DNA from: Colwellia sp.
Lineage (GTDB): Bacteria > Pseudomonadota > Gammaproteobacteria > Enterobacterales > Alteromonadaceae
Assembly: GCA_003521815.1 (NCBI GenBank)
Contig: DPHE01000099.1
Span: 1 to 20,325 of the forward strand
Length of the DNA: 20,325 nucleotides
Direction of reading: 5' to 3'
Part shown: positions 1 through 7,265 of the stretch, in pieces
Layout of the letters: each line of letters opens with the position of its first letter
Position numbering within the stretch: the first letter of the stretch is position 1
The notes under the pieces: model-generated
Seen by the model: only the letters and a program-made list of their open reading frames with translations
Told to the model about the DNA's origin: nothing
Databases searched by the model: none
Position numbers and translations under genes: made by a program

Positions 1-180
1 TATGCCATGTGGCCAGGTGCTGCCGTAAGTGGTTGGTATTTCTCTCATCCAGAATCTAAATACTTTGCCGTAGCAAAATTGGCTAAAGATCAAGTTCTCG
101 ATTATGGCGCGCGTAAAGGAATGACTATAGAGCAAGCTGAGCGTTGGTTATCAGCAAACTTGGACTATGAACCTGAATAA
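1..180 (+). CDS. metH: Methionine synthase (cobalamin-dependent), 3' end only
   Basis: Only the last 59 codons and the TAA stop are present; the gene enters from the left edge in frame 1. The visible peptide contains AMWPGAAVSGWYFSHPESKY and ends in a tryptophan/leucine-containing tail. This closely matches the C-terminal S-adenosylmethionine-binding reactivation domain of cobalamin-dependent methionine synthase, including the segment that contacts AdoMet. MetH transfers a methyl group from 5-methyltetrahydrofolate to homocysteine in the cytoplasm. The activation domain re-methylates cob(II)alamin using AdoMet and reduced flavodoxin. A strong intrinsic terminator follows 28 bases after the stop, so this is the end of its transcription unit. 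The next gene points towards it. The catalytic modules lie outside the window, so their integrity cannot be judged. Confidence 0.93.
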   Translation, partial: YAMWPGAAVSGWYFSHPESKYFAVAKLAKDQVLDYGARKGMTIEQAERWLSANLDYEPE

Positions 181-208
181 GTTAGATAAGTAAAAGGCTA
201 TATCATTT

Positions 209-244
209 AAAGGCTATACCATTTTAAGGGTATAGCCTTTTTTT
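209..244 (+). terminator. Rho-independent terminator of metH
   Basis: A perfect 12-bp stem (209-220 pairs with 229-240) has an 8-base loop and runs into a T tract (238-244). It lies 28 bases after the metH stop. The left arm sequence AAAGGCTATA also occurs at 193-202 as a direct repeat, so an alternative hairpin using the upstream copy is possible. The minus strand has no comparable T tract after the stem, so it probably works only for the + strand. Confidence 0.85.
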
Positions 245-310
245 GAAGAGAATTACTTGTAACAATTTACGTTATCACAAGTACTTAATTTTTCTTGGCT
301 TATGCCTTAG

Positions 311-646
311 TTAGGCTGTATGGTATAAGTCTGTTTGTGGTACAACAAACTTATTATTGAATTTTGCTGATAATACCCCTTTACGATGTGCTAATGCTGA
401 TTGTAGTTTTTTTGCTACTTTTGCAATAGCGATATAAAGTTGTTTGTCATAAGCATTTACGGTTACTTTTTCACCTTCATATAATGCAGTAACTTCAAGT
501 TTTTGTAAATGTGGCTCAACAGTAATGGTTGAGTTTAGTGTCATAATTGACGGATAATGCTTAGAGATTTTTGCAAACTTATTTTCGATAGATTGCTTGA
601 TACCGTCAGTTATTTCAACGTGGTGTCCAGAAATTTTAATCTTCAT
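311..646 (-). CDS. hpf: Ribosome hibernation factor, HPF/RaiA family
   Basis: A 111-residue protein of the short HPF/YfiA family. These proteins bind the 30S decoding centre in stationary phase or stress and block tRNA and mRNA binding. The N-terminus MKIKISGHHVEITDGIKQ matches the start of E. coli HPF (GNNVEIT) and RaiA. The beta-alpha-beta-beta-beta-alpha pattern continues with EVTALYEGEKVTVNAYD and AIAKVAKKLQSALAHRKG. A tail of about 15 residues after the conserved fold makes it longer than E. coli HPF (95 aa) and close to RaiA (113 aa), so the exact subtype is open. The frame stays open upstream to an ATG at 703, but I chose 646: homology begins there and an AGAGG ribosome-binding site sits just before it. 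It stands alone and converges on metH. Confidence 0.85.
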   Translation of the reverse strand: MKIKISGHHVEITDGIKQSIENKFAKISKHYPSIMTLNSTITVEPHLQKLEVTALYEGEKVTVNAYDKQLYIAIAKVAKKLQSALAHRKGVLSAKFNNKFVVPQTDLYHTA

Positions 647-848
647 AGTCCTACCTCTTTTGTTATCTTTATCTATATCTTCAATCTCATAATCCTCCAT
701 CAATCATAAAAATGCAATAAAAAAATACTAGGTAAATACAATTAAATGTAACCAAGTTTTTAGCATTATTTGGGCATGAAAAATGCTTATAAGAAAATAA
801 TGAGTTATGACATAATCTTCTCGTTAATTGAATCAAAAGCGACAAAAC

Positions 849-890
849 AAAAAGCGTCAAGTAACATAGTTACTTGACGCTTTTTATTAT
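849..890. terminator. Bidirectional terminator downstream of the peptidase pseudogene
   Basis: A perfect 17-bp stem (849-865 with 869-885) closes on a 3-base loop. It has a T-rich tail on the + strand (881-890), and its minus-strand tail reads TTTTTGTTTTG. It lies about 65 bases beyond the stop of the minus-strand peptidase pseudogene. No + strand gene precedes it, so its natural client was probably the peptidase gene. It has stayed perfect while that gene decayed. Confidence 0.85.
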
Positions 891-954
891 TCTTAATACC
901 TGATGTCTTGTAGTTAATACTCAAGCTTAAGTTAAAGCGATAAAGCTAAACTGG

Positions 955-2795
955 TTATTTAAATTTCCTGTCAAAGAAATCTATAATAATTTTATTCAGA
1001 TGAACTTTTACTTTTTTGCCTCGTATGCTGTGTTTGTTGCCAGGGTAAGTCATCAATTCAAATATCTTCCCCTCATCTTGCAATGTTTTAATGAGTTTAG
1101 TGGTGTTGGTAAGCAGCACATTGTCGTCTGCCATGCCGTGATAAACCATCAAAGGGCCATTTAAATTAGCAACATAAGGAAATACGCTAGACTTGTCGTA
1201 ACCGTCAGCATTAACCTCAGGGTGATTTAAGTAGCGTTCAGTATAATGTGTATCATAAAGTAGCCAGTCAGTTACTGGCGCACCACTAACACCGGGTTTG
1301 AAGTGTTCACCCGCTTTGAACATAGTCATTCATGCCATGTAACCACCATAAGAGTGGCTAAAAACAACAATACGGTCTTTATCAATAAACCCTAATGAAT
1401 GTAGATATTCAACCCCCATGATTTGTTCGGCAACCTCTATTTCTCCTAGTTTTTCATAAATAGTAAATTCAAAGGGGGGTACCACGATAATTTTAGCCGC
1501 GATTATCCAGTTGAAATATTAGAGAAGCTATCAATATAACTGTTGCTGTCTTTTCTAAAGTTTATGCTATGAAAACCGTTACGTTTACTAACTCTAGCGA
1601 CATGTTCATGTGACTTACCATTGAGCGGTGCTCGGTATAAATGGCGTACTAGTGGTGTATCAGCACGACTAGTGAGATATATTAAGCCATGTGTTCATCC
1701 ACATGCTTAATAGAATCAGCAACCCAGTTACCTTTAGTTAATTGATTTATCAACTTACGATTATTGGTAAAATGGTATAAATGTTTATAACCATCACGCT
1801 ATTACGACCAAATAAACGATTTATTATCGCTTAAAAAAACTAAATCGTGATGTAAGTTTAACCAATAGTCTGACTGCTCTTGTAGCAAGATTTTTGGTTT
1901 ACGTGTTTTAAGGTTGTAACTTTTTAGTTTTAACGTTTTTTGATCGGGGCTTTGCCATTGATAAGATAGGTTTTTACTATCGGGTAGCCATTTTACGCTT
2001 GGAACGTAAAATTCATTTTTATTACCTATAGACCTAGCGCCTTGTGCTTCATCAAGCGCAATAAAACGCGTTTTTTTGCCTTTAATATCAGTGACTGCTA
2101 GCTGTTATTGACATTGTTTGTACCCGTAGCAGGATAACGCGGTTAAATTAACTCTATTTTTTCGGCATAAATTTCATTTCTAATAACCACTTTTACCGGT
2201 GATTCATCAATCCGTAAAAAAGTAATATGCTTTTCATTTGGCGACCACTAATAACTGGTCATTCTATCTATTTCTTCTTGCGCAACAAATTCACTAATGC
2301 CATTTTTGATGTTGTTGCGTCCAACGTCTTTAGTTAACTTTTTCTCTTTACCATTGTTAATATTTAAGACGAAAATGTTTTCCCCACGAATAAAAGAAAC
2401 ATAAGTGCCTTTGGGTGAAAATATAATATCGGTGTCATAGGCGATCATTTCTGTTAAGCGCTTGGCTGTTTTAGTTGCTAAATGGTAATAGTAAACGTCA
2501 CCTTAAGTGGAAATAATAAAGTACTGCCATCGTTAGAAAATTTATATTCCCATAAATAATAATGATTTAAGTCGTCATTTTTCCTTGTAAATAGGTAACA
2601 CGCGAACCATCAGAAGAAAATTTTAATTATTTAGATGTCTGACCATTGAGTGAAGGAGGGCTAAATATGTGCTCTATGGAAAGTTAATCATTTCTTGATT
2701 GATGGTTGCTTTCATTAGTTATCCAGAAAACACCTGCTGTGAGGTAAATAGAGCACAAGCTATAAGAAAGAGGATATTTTTAATTTTTTATTCAT
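955..2795 (-). pseudogene. Dipeptidyl peptidase IV (peptidase family S9B), degraded
   Basis: Remains of a secreted serine peptidase that cleaves Xaa-Pro dipeptides from peptide N-termini. It begins at an ATG (2795) with a signal-peptide-like MNKKLKISSFLIACALFTSQ. An in-frame stop follows within 30 codons. Recognisable beta-propeller pieces follow in order: SPKGTYVSFIRGENIFVL, then WSPNEKHITFLRIDESPVKV, then RDGYKHLYHFTNN. The catalytic domain keeps VAEQIMGVEYLHSLGFID, the nucleophile segment SHSYGGYMA, and the Asp/His region (HGMADDNV, GNKHSI). Lesions include a TAG replacing the Trp before WSP (near 2261), a TAA near 2143, a frameshift near 2100, two stops near 1801, a TGA right after the nucleophile motif (near 1330), and an apparent loss of about 120-130 codons near 1480-1520. 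The locus spans 1.84 kb, against about 2.2 kb for an intact gene. Confidence 0.9.
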
Positions 2796-3037
2796 AAATA
2801 ACGCTTAAATAAAGTTACACGATAAAATATATAAAGCGTTTATAAATCAATCTATTGGCGAGAGCTGAGCAAGTAATACTCTGGGTTACATTTTATTGTA
2901 AGGACGCTACATCGATGTATGTTATTATAGAATGCAGGAGATTATCTATAATAGCCCTTAATAAAAAATACTGCTTAATAATGAATTGCTCATATTTCCT
3001 GGAATGAACCTCTTAAAAGTAGAGTGGGTATACTACG
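2796..3037. other. Intergenic spacer between the peptidase pseudogene and radA
   Basis: No gene is visible. It holds a 12-bp perfect palindrome TACATCGATGTA (2908-2919). Next to it is a 9-bp perfect inverted repeat (2923-2931 with 2945-2953, 13-base loop) whose loop overlaps a 13-mer TATAGAATGCAGG that recurs at 6423-6435. No convincing terminator for radA is seen. Confidence 0.5.
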
Positions 3038-4429
3038 TTAAGGTTTAGTTTTATTAAAAACGTTGTGTAACTCACTCACGCTAGAGACAGGAATAATTGT
3101 CACTCCAGCGGTTTCTAGTCTGGTGCTATAATTTCTTTTTGGTAAGATAATTGTTTTGAAATCATTACGAATGGCTTCTTTGATCCGTTCTTCACCCGAT
3201 GGTACGGGACGTATTTCTCCCGAAAGCCCTATTTCACCGAAGGCAATCGTACTAGAAGGTAATATGGAATCATTGTTTGATGAAATCATGGCTAAAACAA
3301 GAGGAAGATCTGCGCCAACGTCTTTAGTTAAGTTTACCCCTGAAACAACATTCACGTATATGTCATTTCCGCCAATATTGACGCCCATTCTATTTTGAAG
3401 TATTGCCAATAACATCGACATACGTTTGTAATCAAAACCAACCCCTCCTCGTACTGGGTTTTCACCGTGCGATTGTGTTACGAGTGATTGGATATTGATT
3501 AGTAAGGTTCTGCCCCCATCATTTGATGCATAAGCCATATTGCCGCTAGATTCTATACCTCCTTTCTCTAAAAAAATAGCGGACGGATTGACAATATCTT
3601 GCATCCCTTTTGCCGTCATGGCAAATGTCCCAACTTCAGTGGTATCACCAAAACGGTTTTTAGATGCACGTAAAGTACGATATTTACTGTCGTCTTCACA
3701 TTCTATTTTACACATAGTGTCGCCTATATGTTCTAACACTTTTGGCCCCGCCATATCACCTGATTTTGAAACGTGACACACTAAAATTACGGTTACACCA
3801 TGTTCTTTGGCTAGTCGGTTTAATATAGAGGCTGACTCTTTAACCTGTGTTACACCACCAGGTGCGTTAGGGAGTGAACTCACAAATGCCGTCTGGATCG
3901 AGTCAATAACTAAAAACTTGTATCCTTCTGCAACAACAACATCACAAATCAATTCGACATCGCCAGAGTTCATTATGTCGATATGGCTAATATCAAGTTG
4001 TAGTCTAAGACCGCGATCACGTACTTGGCTTTTAGACTCTTCGCCTGATGTATACAAAGCCTTTCCTATTTTACTGAGGTTTGAACAGGTTTTGATCAGT
4101 AAGGTACTTTTGCCTGCACCGGGATCTCCTGCCACCAAAACGACAGATGCTTCAACAATACCGCCACCTAATACACGGTTAAATTCAGAGCTTCCGGTAT
4201 CAAAACGGGTTAACTTTGTATTAGACACTTCACTCAGATTTTCAATTTTAGCGTCTTGTTTTGAATACCCCCTATGTTGCCTTGCGTTTGGGGTGCGTTG
4301 AGTGACAGCTTTGGTTTCTTTGAATTCTATTATCGTATTCCATGCACCACAAGAACATTGACCTAACCATCGTTGGTGGGTTTCACCACATTCACTACAC
4401 ATGTATTGGGTTTTATCTTTTTTAGCCAT
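3038..4429 (-). CDS. radA: DNA repair protein RadA/Sms, divergent form
   Basis: A 463-residue RadA, close to the E. coli length of 460. RadA is a RecA-related ATPase that processes recombination intermediates and drives branch migration with RecA. Visible parts in order: an N-terminal zinc finger with Cys11, Cys14, Cys25 and Cys27; Walker A GDPGAGKST (101-109); Walker B ending in Asp176; the RadA signature KNRFG (257-261); and a Lon-protease-like C-terminal domain with GEIGLSGEIRPVP (398-410). The second zinc half-site reads C-S-C-G, where E. coli has C-S-A-C, so one residue is missing. Many otherwise conserved residues differ, for example CHVSKSGDMAGPKVLEH where GHVTKDG is usual. It may be a paralog or a transferred copy rather than the ancestral radA. 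A LexA-type box lies about 100 bases upstream. The antisense open frames inside it are shadows. Confidence 0.92.
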   Translation of the reverse strand: MAKKDKTQYMCSECGETHQRWLGQCSCGAWNTIIEFKETKAVTQRTPNARQHRGYSKQDAKIENLSEVSNTKLTRFDTGSSEFNRVLGGGIVEASVVLVAGDPGAGKSTLLIKTCSNLSKIGKALYTSGEESKSQVRDRGLRLQLDISHIDIMNSGDVELICDVVVAEGYKFLVIDSIQTAFVSSLPNAPGGVTQVKESASILNRLAKEHGVTVILVCHVSKSGDMAGPKVLEHIGDTMCKIECEDDSKYRTLRASKNRFGDTTEVGTFAMTAKGMQDIVNPSAIFLEKGGIESSGNMAYASNDGGRTLLINIQSLVTQSHGENPVRGGVGFDYKRMSMLLAILQNRMGVNIGGNDIYVNVVSGVNLTKDVGADLPLVLAMISSNNDSILPSSTIAFGEIGLSGEIRPVPSGEERIKEAIRNDFKTIILPKRNYSTRLETAGVTIIPVSSVSELHNVFNKTKP

Positions 4430-4531
4430 TTGTATCTCGAGGTCTAACAGTTAGGTTGATCCATCAAAAAATAGTTTCTTGTTAACGTAATTTTATTAAT
4501 ATCAGATAGGGTTATAAAAAACACACTCTAG

Positions 4532-4547
4532 CTGTATTTATATACAG
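4532..4547. promoter_or_regulatory. LexA (SOS) box upstream of radA
   Basis: CTGTATTTATATACAG matches the gammaproteobacterial LexA consensus CTGT-N8-ACAG, with an A/T-only core and TA on one flank. It lies 103 bases before the radA ATG. On the minus strand it overlaps a plausible -10 (TACTGT, 4544-4549), spaced 18 bases from a -35-like TTGCAA (4568-4573). LexA bound here would therefore block the promoter. No + strand gene starts nearby, so radA is the only sensible target. Confidence 0.75.
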
Positions 4548-4573
4548 TATATCGATGTCTCATCCATTTGCAA
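4544..4573 (-). promoter_or_regulatory. Candidate sigma-70 promoter of radA
   Basis: On the minus strand, TTGCAA (4568-4573) and TACTGT (4544-4549) are separated by 18 bases, which places a transcript start near 4537 and gives a leader of about 105 bases. Neither hexamer is perfect. The main support is the LexA box overlapping the -10. Confidence 0.4.
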
Positions 4574-4691
4574 TATAACCGTTACTTTTCTTGTATTAGA
4601 GAAAGGGGATTACTAGAATGAAAAATGAATAGCACGTTGAAAAATGCACTATTGTGATGATATATACGATGAATTAAAATCTGTTTATTAA

Positions 4692-6110
4692 TTAACTACT
4701 AACAGATTTAGTTTCTAGAAAATCATCAAAACCAAATTCGCCCCATTCACGGCCGTTACCCGATTGTTTATAACCACCAAAAGGCGAAGTATAATAATGT
4801 GGAGCACCGTTAATACTGATCATACCTGCACGTATTTTTCTTGCAACACGTTGAGCTCTGTCAATATCTTCTGACTGAATAAATGCCGCTAAACCATAAG
4901 GTGTATCATTGGCTATTTCTATCGCTTGTTCTTCATTTTCATAAGGGATCATCACTAAAACAGGTCCAAATATTTCTTCTCTAGCAATAGTCATCTGATT
5001 ATTTACATCAGTGAAAATGGTTGGTTTGGTAAAATACCCTGCTTCAAAACCTACAGGTTTACCTACACCGCCTGCTAATAAAGTAGCGCCTTCATCAATT
5101 CCTTGCTGGATCATGGTTTGTACTTTATTAAAATGAGCTTCACTGACTAATGGGCCGATATGATGACCATGTTCTTCAGGATTGCCGACTTTTACTTTAG
5201 CAATTGTGGCTTTGGCAGTATCAACCGCCTGTTGATAGTGACTAGCAGGAACTAACATTCGTGTAGGTGCATTACATGACTGTCCGGTATTACTCATACA
5301 GCTTAATATGCCACGTTTGACCACTTTCTCAATATTTGCGTCATCCAATATAATATTAGGTGACTTTCCGCCTAGTTCTTGTACAACTCTTTTAACGGTA
5401 TCTGCTGCCGATTTTGCAATAGCAATTCCTGCGCGTGTAGAACCGGTGAATGAAACCATATCAATATCTTTATGTGCTGACATAGCTGAACCAACGCCGA
5501 TACCGTCGCCATTGATCATATTATAAACACCGGCAGGATAACCGGCATCGTGCACTATTTGTGAAAATAATTGTGCTGATAAAGGCGCAATTTCACTGGG
5601 TTTAAGTATCATAGTACAACCTGTTGCTAATGCAGGCGCTACTTTGCAGGCAATTTGATTTATTGGCCAATTCCATGGGGTAATAAATCCACAAACGCCT
5701 ATTGGCTCTTTAATAATCTCAGCATTGGCTAGAGTGCGGCTAAATTGAAATTCTTTAAGTACTGCTAAAGTAGATGCTATATGACCTTTTCCGCAATCAG
5801 CTTGAGCATTAATAGCAAAGTCTATCGGTGCGCCCATTTCAAGAGAAATTGTATGCGCCATTGCGTCATAGTTATTTATATACTCTTTAAGTAAGGCTTC
5901 TAACAAAGAAATTCTTTGCTCTACACTACTATAGCCAAAAGAAAAAAACGCCTGACGAGCGGCTGATACCGCAATATCAACATCTTTAGCGTTTCCTAAA
6001 GAAATGGTAGCAATGGTTTGCTCTGTAGCCGGGTTAATTACCGAAAAATCATTGGCAACCAATGGACTAACCCATTGACCATTAATATAAAATTTTTTGT
6101 GATCTTTCAT
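4692..6110 (-). CDS. NAD(P)-dependent aldehyde dehydrogenase
   Basis: A full-length 472-residue member of the aldehyde dehydrogenase superfamily, which oxidises an aldehyde to its acid with NAD(P)+ in the cytoplasm. The catalytic set is complete: the oxyanion Asn147 in TPWNWP, cofactor-contacting Lys170 in ILKPSE, the nucleotide loop FTGSTRAG (221-228), general base Glu245 in QELGGKSPNI, and nucleophile Cys279 in NTGQSCNAPTRM. The C-terminal signature EEIFGPVLVMIPY and the PFGGYKQSGNGRE motif are also present. The substrate cannot be read from the sequence, and no pathway partner lies beside it. The start is supported by an AGAGG site six bases before the ATG. A 28-bp palindrome lies about 40 bases upstream, so a dedicated regulator is likely. 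It sits between radA and serB, which are neighbours in E. coli. Confidence 0.93.
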   Translation of the reverse strand: MKDHKKFYINGQWVSPLVANDFSVINPATEQTIATISLGNAKDVDIAVSAARQAFFSFGYSSVEQRISLLEALLKEYINNYDAMAHTISLEMGAPIDFAINAQADCGKGHIASTLAVLKEFQFSRTLANAEIIKEPIGVCGFITPWNWPINQIACKVAPALATGCTMILKPSEIAPLSAQLFSQIVHDAGYPAGVYNMINGDGIGVGSAMSAHKDIDMVSFTGSTRAGIAIAKSAADTVKRVVQELGGKSPNIILDDANIEKVVKRGILSCMSNTGQSCNAPTRMLVPASHYQQAVDTAKATIAKVKVGNPEEHGHHIGPLVSEAHFNKVQTMIQQGIDEGATLLAGGVGKPVGFEAGYFTKPTIFTDVNNQMTIAREEIFGPVLVMIPYENEEQAIEIANDTPYGLAAFIQSEDIDRAQRVARKIRAGMISINGAPHYYTSPFGGYKQSGNGREWGEFGFDDFLETKSVSS

Positions 6111-6147
6111 GTAAACCTCTAAATTTTTTGTGTGTTTGTCAAAAAGT

Positions 6148-6175
6148 CATATAGTGAATCAATATTCACCATATG
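6148..6175. promoter_or_regulatory. 28-bp palindromic operator candidate upstream of the aldehyde dehydrogenase
   Basis: Two 12-bp arms, CATATAGTGAAT and ATTCACCATATG, are separated by CAAT and have one mismatched pair. The site begins 38 bases before the ATG of the minus-strand aldehyde dehydrogenase, where a repressor would act. The core TGAAT-N4-ATTCA fits a single ArgR box. A TetR- or GntR-type operator is equally possible, because I see no second adjacent ARG box. Confidence 0.5.
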
Positions 6176-6548
6176 TTTTGGCCGTAATTAAAATATTAAT
6201 AGCATTTGCACTCTATTTAATCACATCGAATACCATATCAACCACAGGTTTATAAAAAAAATTTCACCCATTATTGAACTTCTGGCATAGTGCTTTTATT
6301 GACTAAATAAATTGAGATAAAAACGAATAGGGTTGTAACCATCACTATATCGGCCCACAAAGGCTGATAGAAAATTTAATATTATGAATAAACGTGCTGT
6401 TAATTACTATTTGTTTAGATTATATAGAATGCAGGGATGATCGAAAAACACTCAAAAAAGGAGTATATACGAGTTAATAATTTTTAAAAAAAGCAAAGTT
6501 AACGTCAGCTCAAAGAGTTAATATGTATCTCCTTGTGAGGACGTCTTA
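6176..6548. other. Intergenic region without a recognisable gene
   Basis: Very AT-rich. I find no ORF longer than about 20 codons with a credible start, and no clear promoter. The 13-mer TATAGAATGCAGG at 6423-6435 also occurs at 2926-2938. The rest could be eroded coding sequence, but no family can be recognised. Confidence 0.4.
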
Positions 6549-6719
6549 ATGTCAAATAAATAACCAACAAAAAAAGAATTATTGCTCAAAGTAAACGCAC
6601 TTGAGCAAGTGGTTAATAATGTTGGTAGCTTTATGTTGACATTTATTTCGATATTTATTTGGTGTTTAATAAAATATAGGATGCTCAAAGCTATTCACTT
6701 ACTTTTATTCACTGTATAA
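6549..6719 (+). pseudogene. Small membrane-protein ORF interrupted by a stop at codon 5
   Basis: From an ATG at 6549 the frame reads MSNK, then TAA (6561-6563), then 51 sense codons to a TAA at 6717-6719. The downstream part looks like a real protein. A charged, coiled-coil-like helix (PTKKELLLKVNALEQVVNN) is followed by a hydrophobic segment (SFMLTFISIFIWCLI) and a basic KYR, typical of a single-pass small inner-membrane protein. A GAGG motif lies about 10 bases before the ATG. It is either a pseudogene with one nonsense codon or a shorter gene starting at the in-frame TTG at 6582 (45 residues). I do not recognise the family. It is followed after 95 bases by another unrecognised ORF on the same strand. 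Confidence 0.4.
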
Positions 6720-6720
6720 T
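6715..6720 (+). promoter_or_regulatory. Candidate -10 element for the 6815 gene
   Basis: A perfect TATAAT preceded by TG, with only weak -35 matches (TATTCA near 6692). It would start transcription near 6727, about 88 bases before the next ATG. It overlaps the last codons of the small broken ORF. A single hexamer in AT-rich DNA is weak evidence. Confidence 0.3.
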
Positions 6721-6814
6721 AATATTTCAAGCATGAAGGTTATACTGATTTTCTTTTGCTGTAAATGAGTGCCATTTTGCACAATCAGATAACCCATAAG
6801 AGCTAAAAATTTTA

Positions 6815-7138
6815 ATGAAACCCTATTCAGATACCGCCGAATTAATTGAAACGTTAGAATCGGAAATACAATTACGTACCGAACAAATCACCACCTTGAA
6901 AGAACCGCCTCAGAGCTTTAATGAACAAGTTATTTTTAAATATATTGATACGTGTAGCACAGGTAAAACAAAAGATTTTGTTAGATCGTTAGGCGTAAAA
7001 TCTGAACGCGGTTCACTATTTTCTTCGGGTGATGTAAGCAAGTTAATAAAAGCTGGCGCTGAAGATATTTCACCTGAGTTACTTGCAATAGCGCGAAAGG
7101 TAGCTAGTATGAAAAATAAAAATGGTAATCATCGCTAA
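6815..7138 (+). CDS. Hypothetical protein, 107 aa, N-terminal coiled coil
   Basis: I do not recognise this protein. Residues 5-30 (DTAELIETLESEIQLRTEQI) form an acidic, heptad-like helix. A middle part (about 38-75) contains FKYIDTCSTGKTKDFVRSLG and then a Ser/Gly-rich stretch. The C-terminal helix (about 85-100) ends in a basic tail MKNKNGNHR. There is no signal peptide or membrane segment, so it is probably cytoplasmic. The KTKDFVRSLG region looks helix-turn-helix-like, which would fit DNA or protein binding, but this is a guess. The ribosome-binding site is weak (AAGAG, about 12 bases upstream). It lies downstream of the broken membrane ORF and 127 bases before the cold-shock gene on the same strand. 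Codon use looks like the neighbours, and the smooth amphipathic pattern supports real coding. Confidence 0.65.
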   Translation: MKPYSDTAELIETLESEIQLRTEQITTLKEPPQSFNEQVIFKYIDTCSTGKTKDFVRSLGVKSERGSLFSSGDVSKLIKAGAEDISPELLAIARKVASMKNKNGNHR

Positions 7139-7194
7139 TCAACAATACAATTTAACGCATAATTTATCGCACAACGCGTTTTAATTAAATTTAC

Positions 7195-7228
7195 ATTCTG
7201 ATTTGTAATGGTGATAGCAAGTCAGAAT
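7195..7228 (+). promoter_or_regulatory. Hairpin between the 6815 gene and the cold-shock gene
   Basis: ATTCTGATTTG (7195-7205) pairs with CAAGTCAGAAT (7218-7228) over 11 bp, with one position that would be a U-G wobble in RNA, around a 12-base loop. It is followed by TATATTTTT. It could terminate the upstream gene, 57 bases after its stop. It could also be a structure in the cold-shock 5' leader, ending 37 bases before that ATG. Confidence 0.5.
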
Positions 7229-7265
7229 TATATTTTTCACCAAAGATAGAGATAAAGGGAACGTT

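Noticed and set aside
647..703. N-terminal extension of the hibernation factor to an upstream ATG
   Set aside because: Family homology starts at the ATG at 646, which has a good ribosome-binding site; the extra 19 residues are highly charged and unlike the family.
1327..1335. In-frame TGA after the peptidase active-site motif read as selenocysteine
   Set aside because: The position is normally a hydrophobic residue, and the gene carries many other stops and a deletion, so it is simply a nonsense mutation.
3807..4301. A 164-codon open frame on the + strand inside radA (and shorter ones at 3156-3398 and 3540-3776)
   Set aside because: They lie fully antisense to a well-supported radA and show no domain pattern.
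6364..6440. 18-codon ORF MNKRAVNYYLFRLYRMQG as a small gene
   Set aside because: No ribosome-binding site, no recognisable pattern, and too short to tell from chance in AT-rich DNA.
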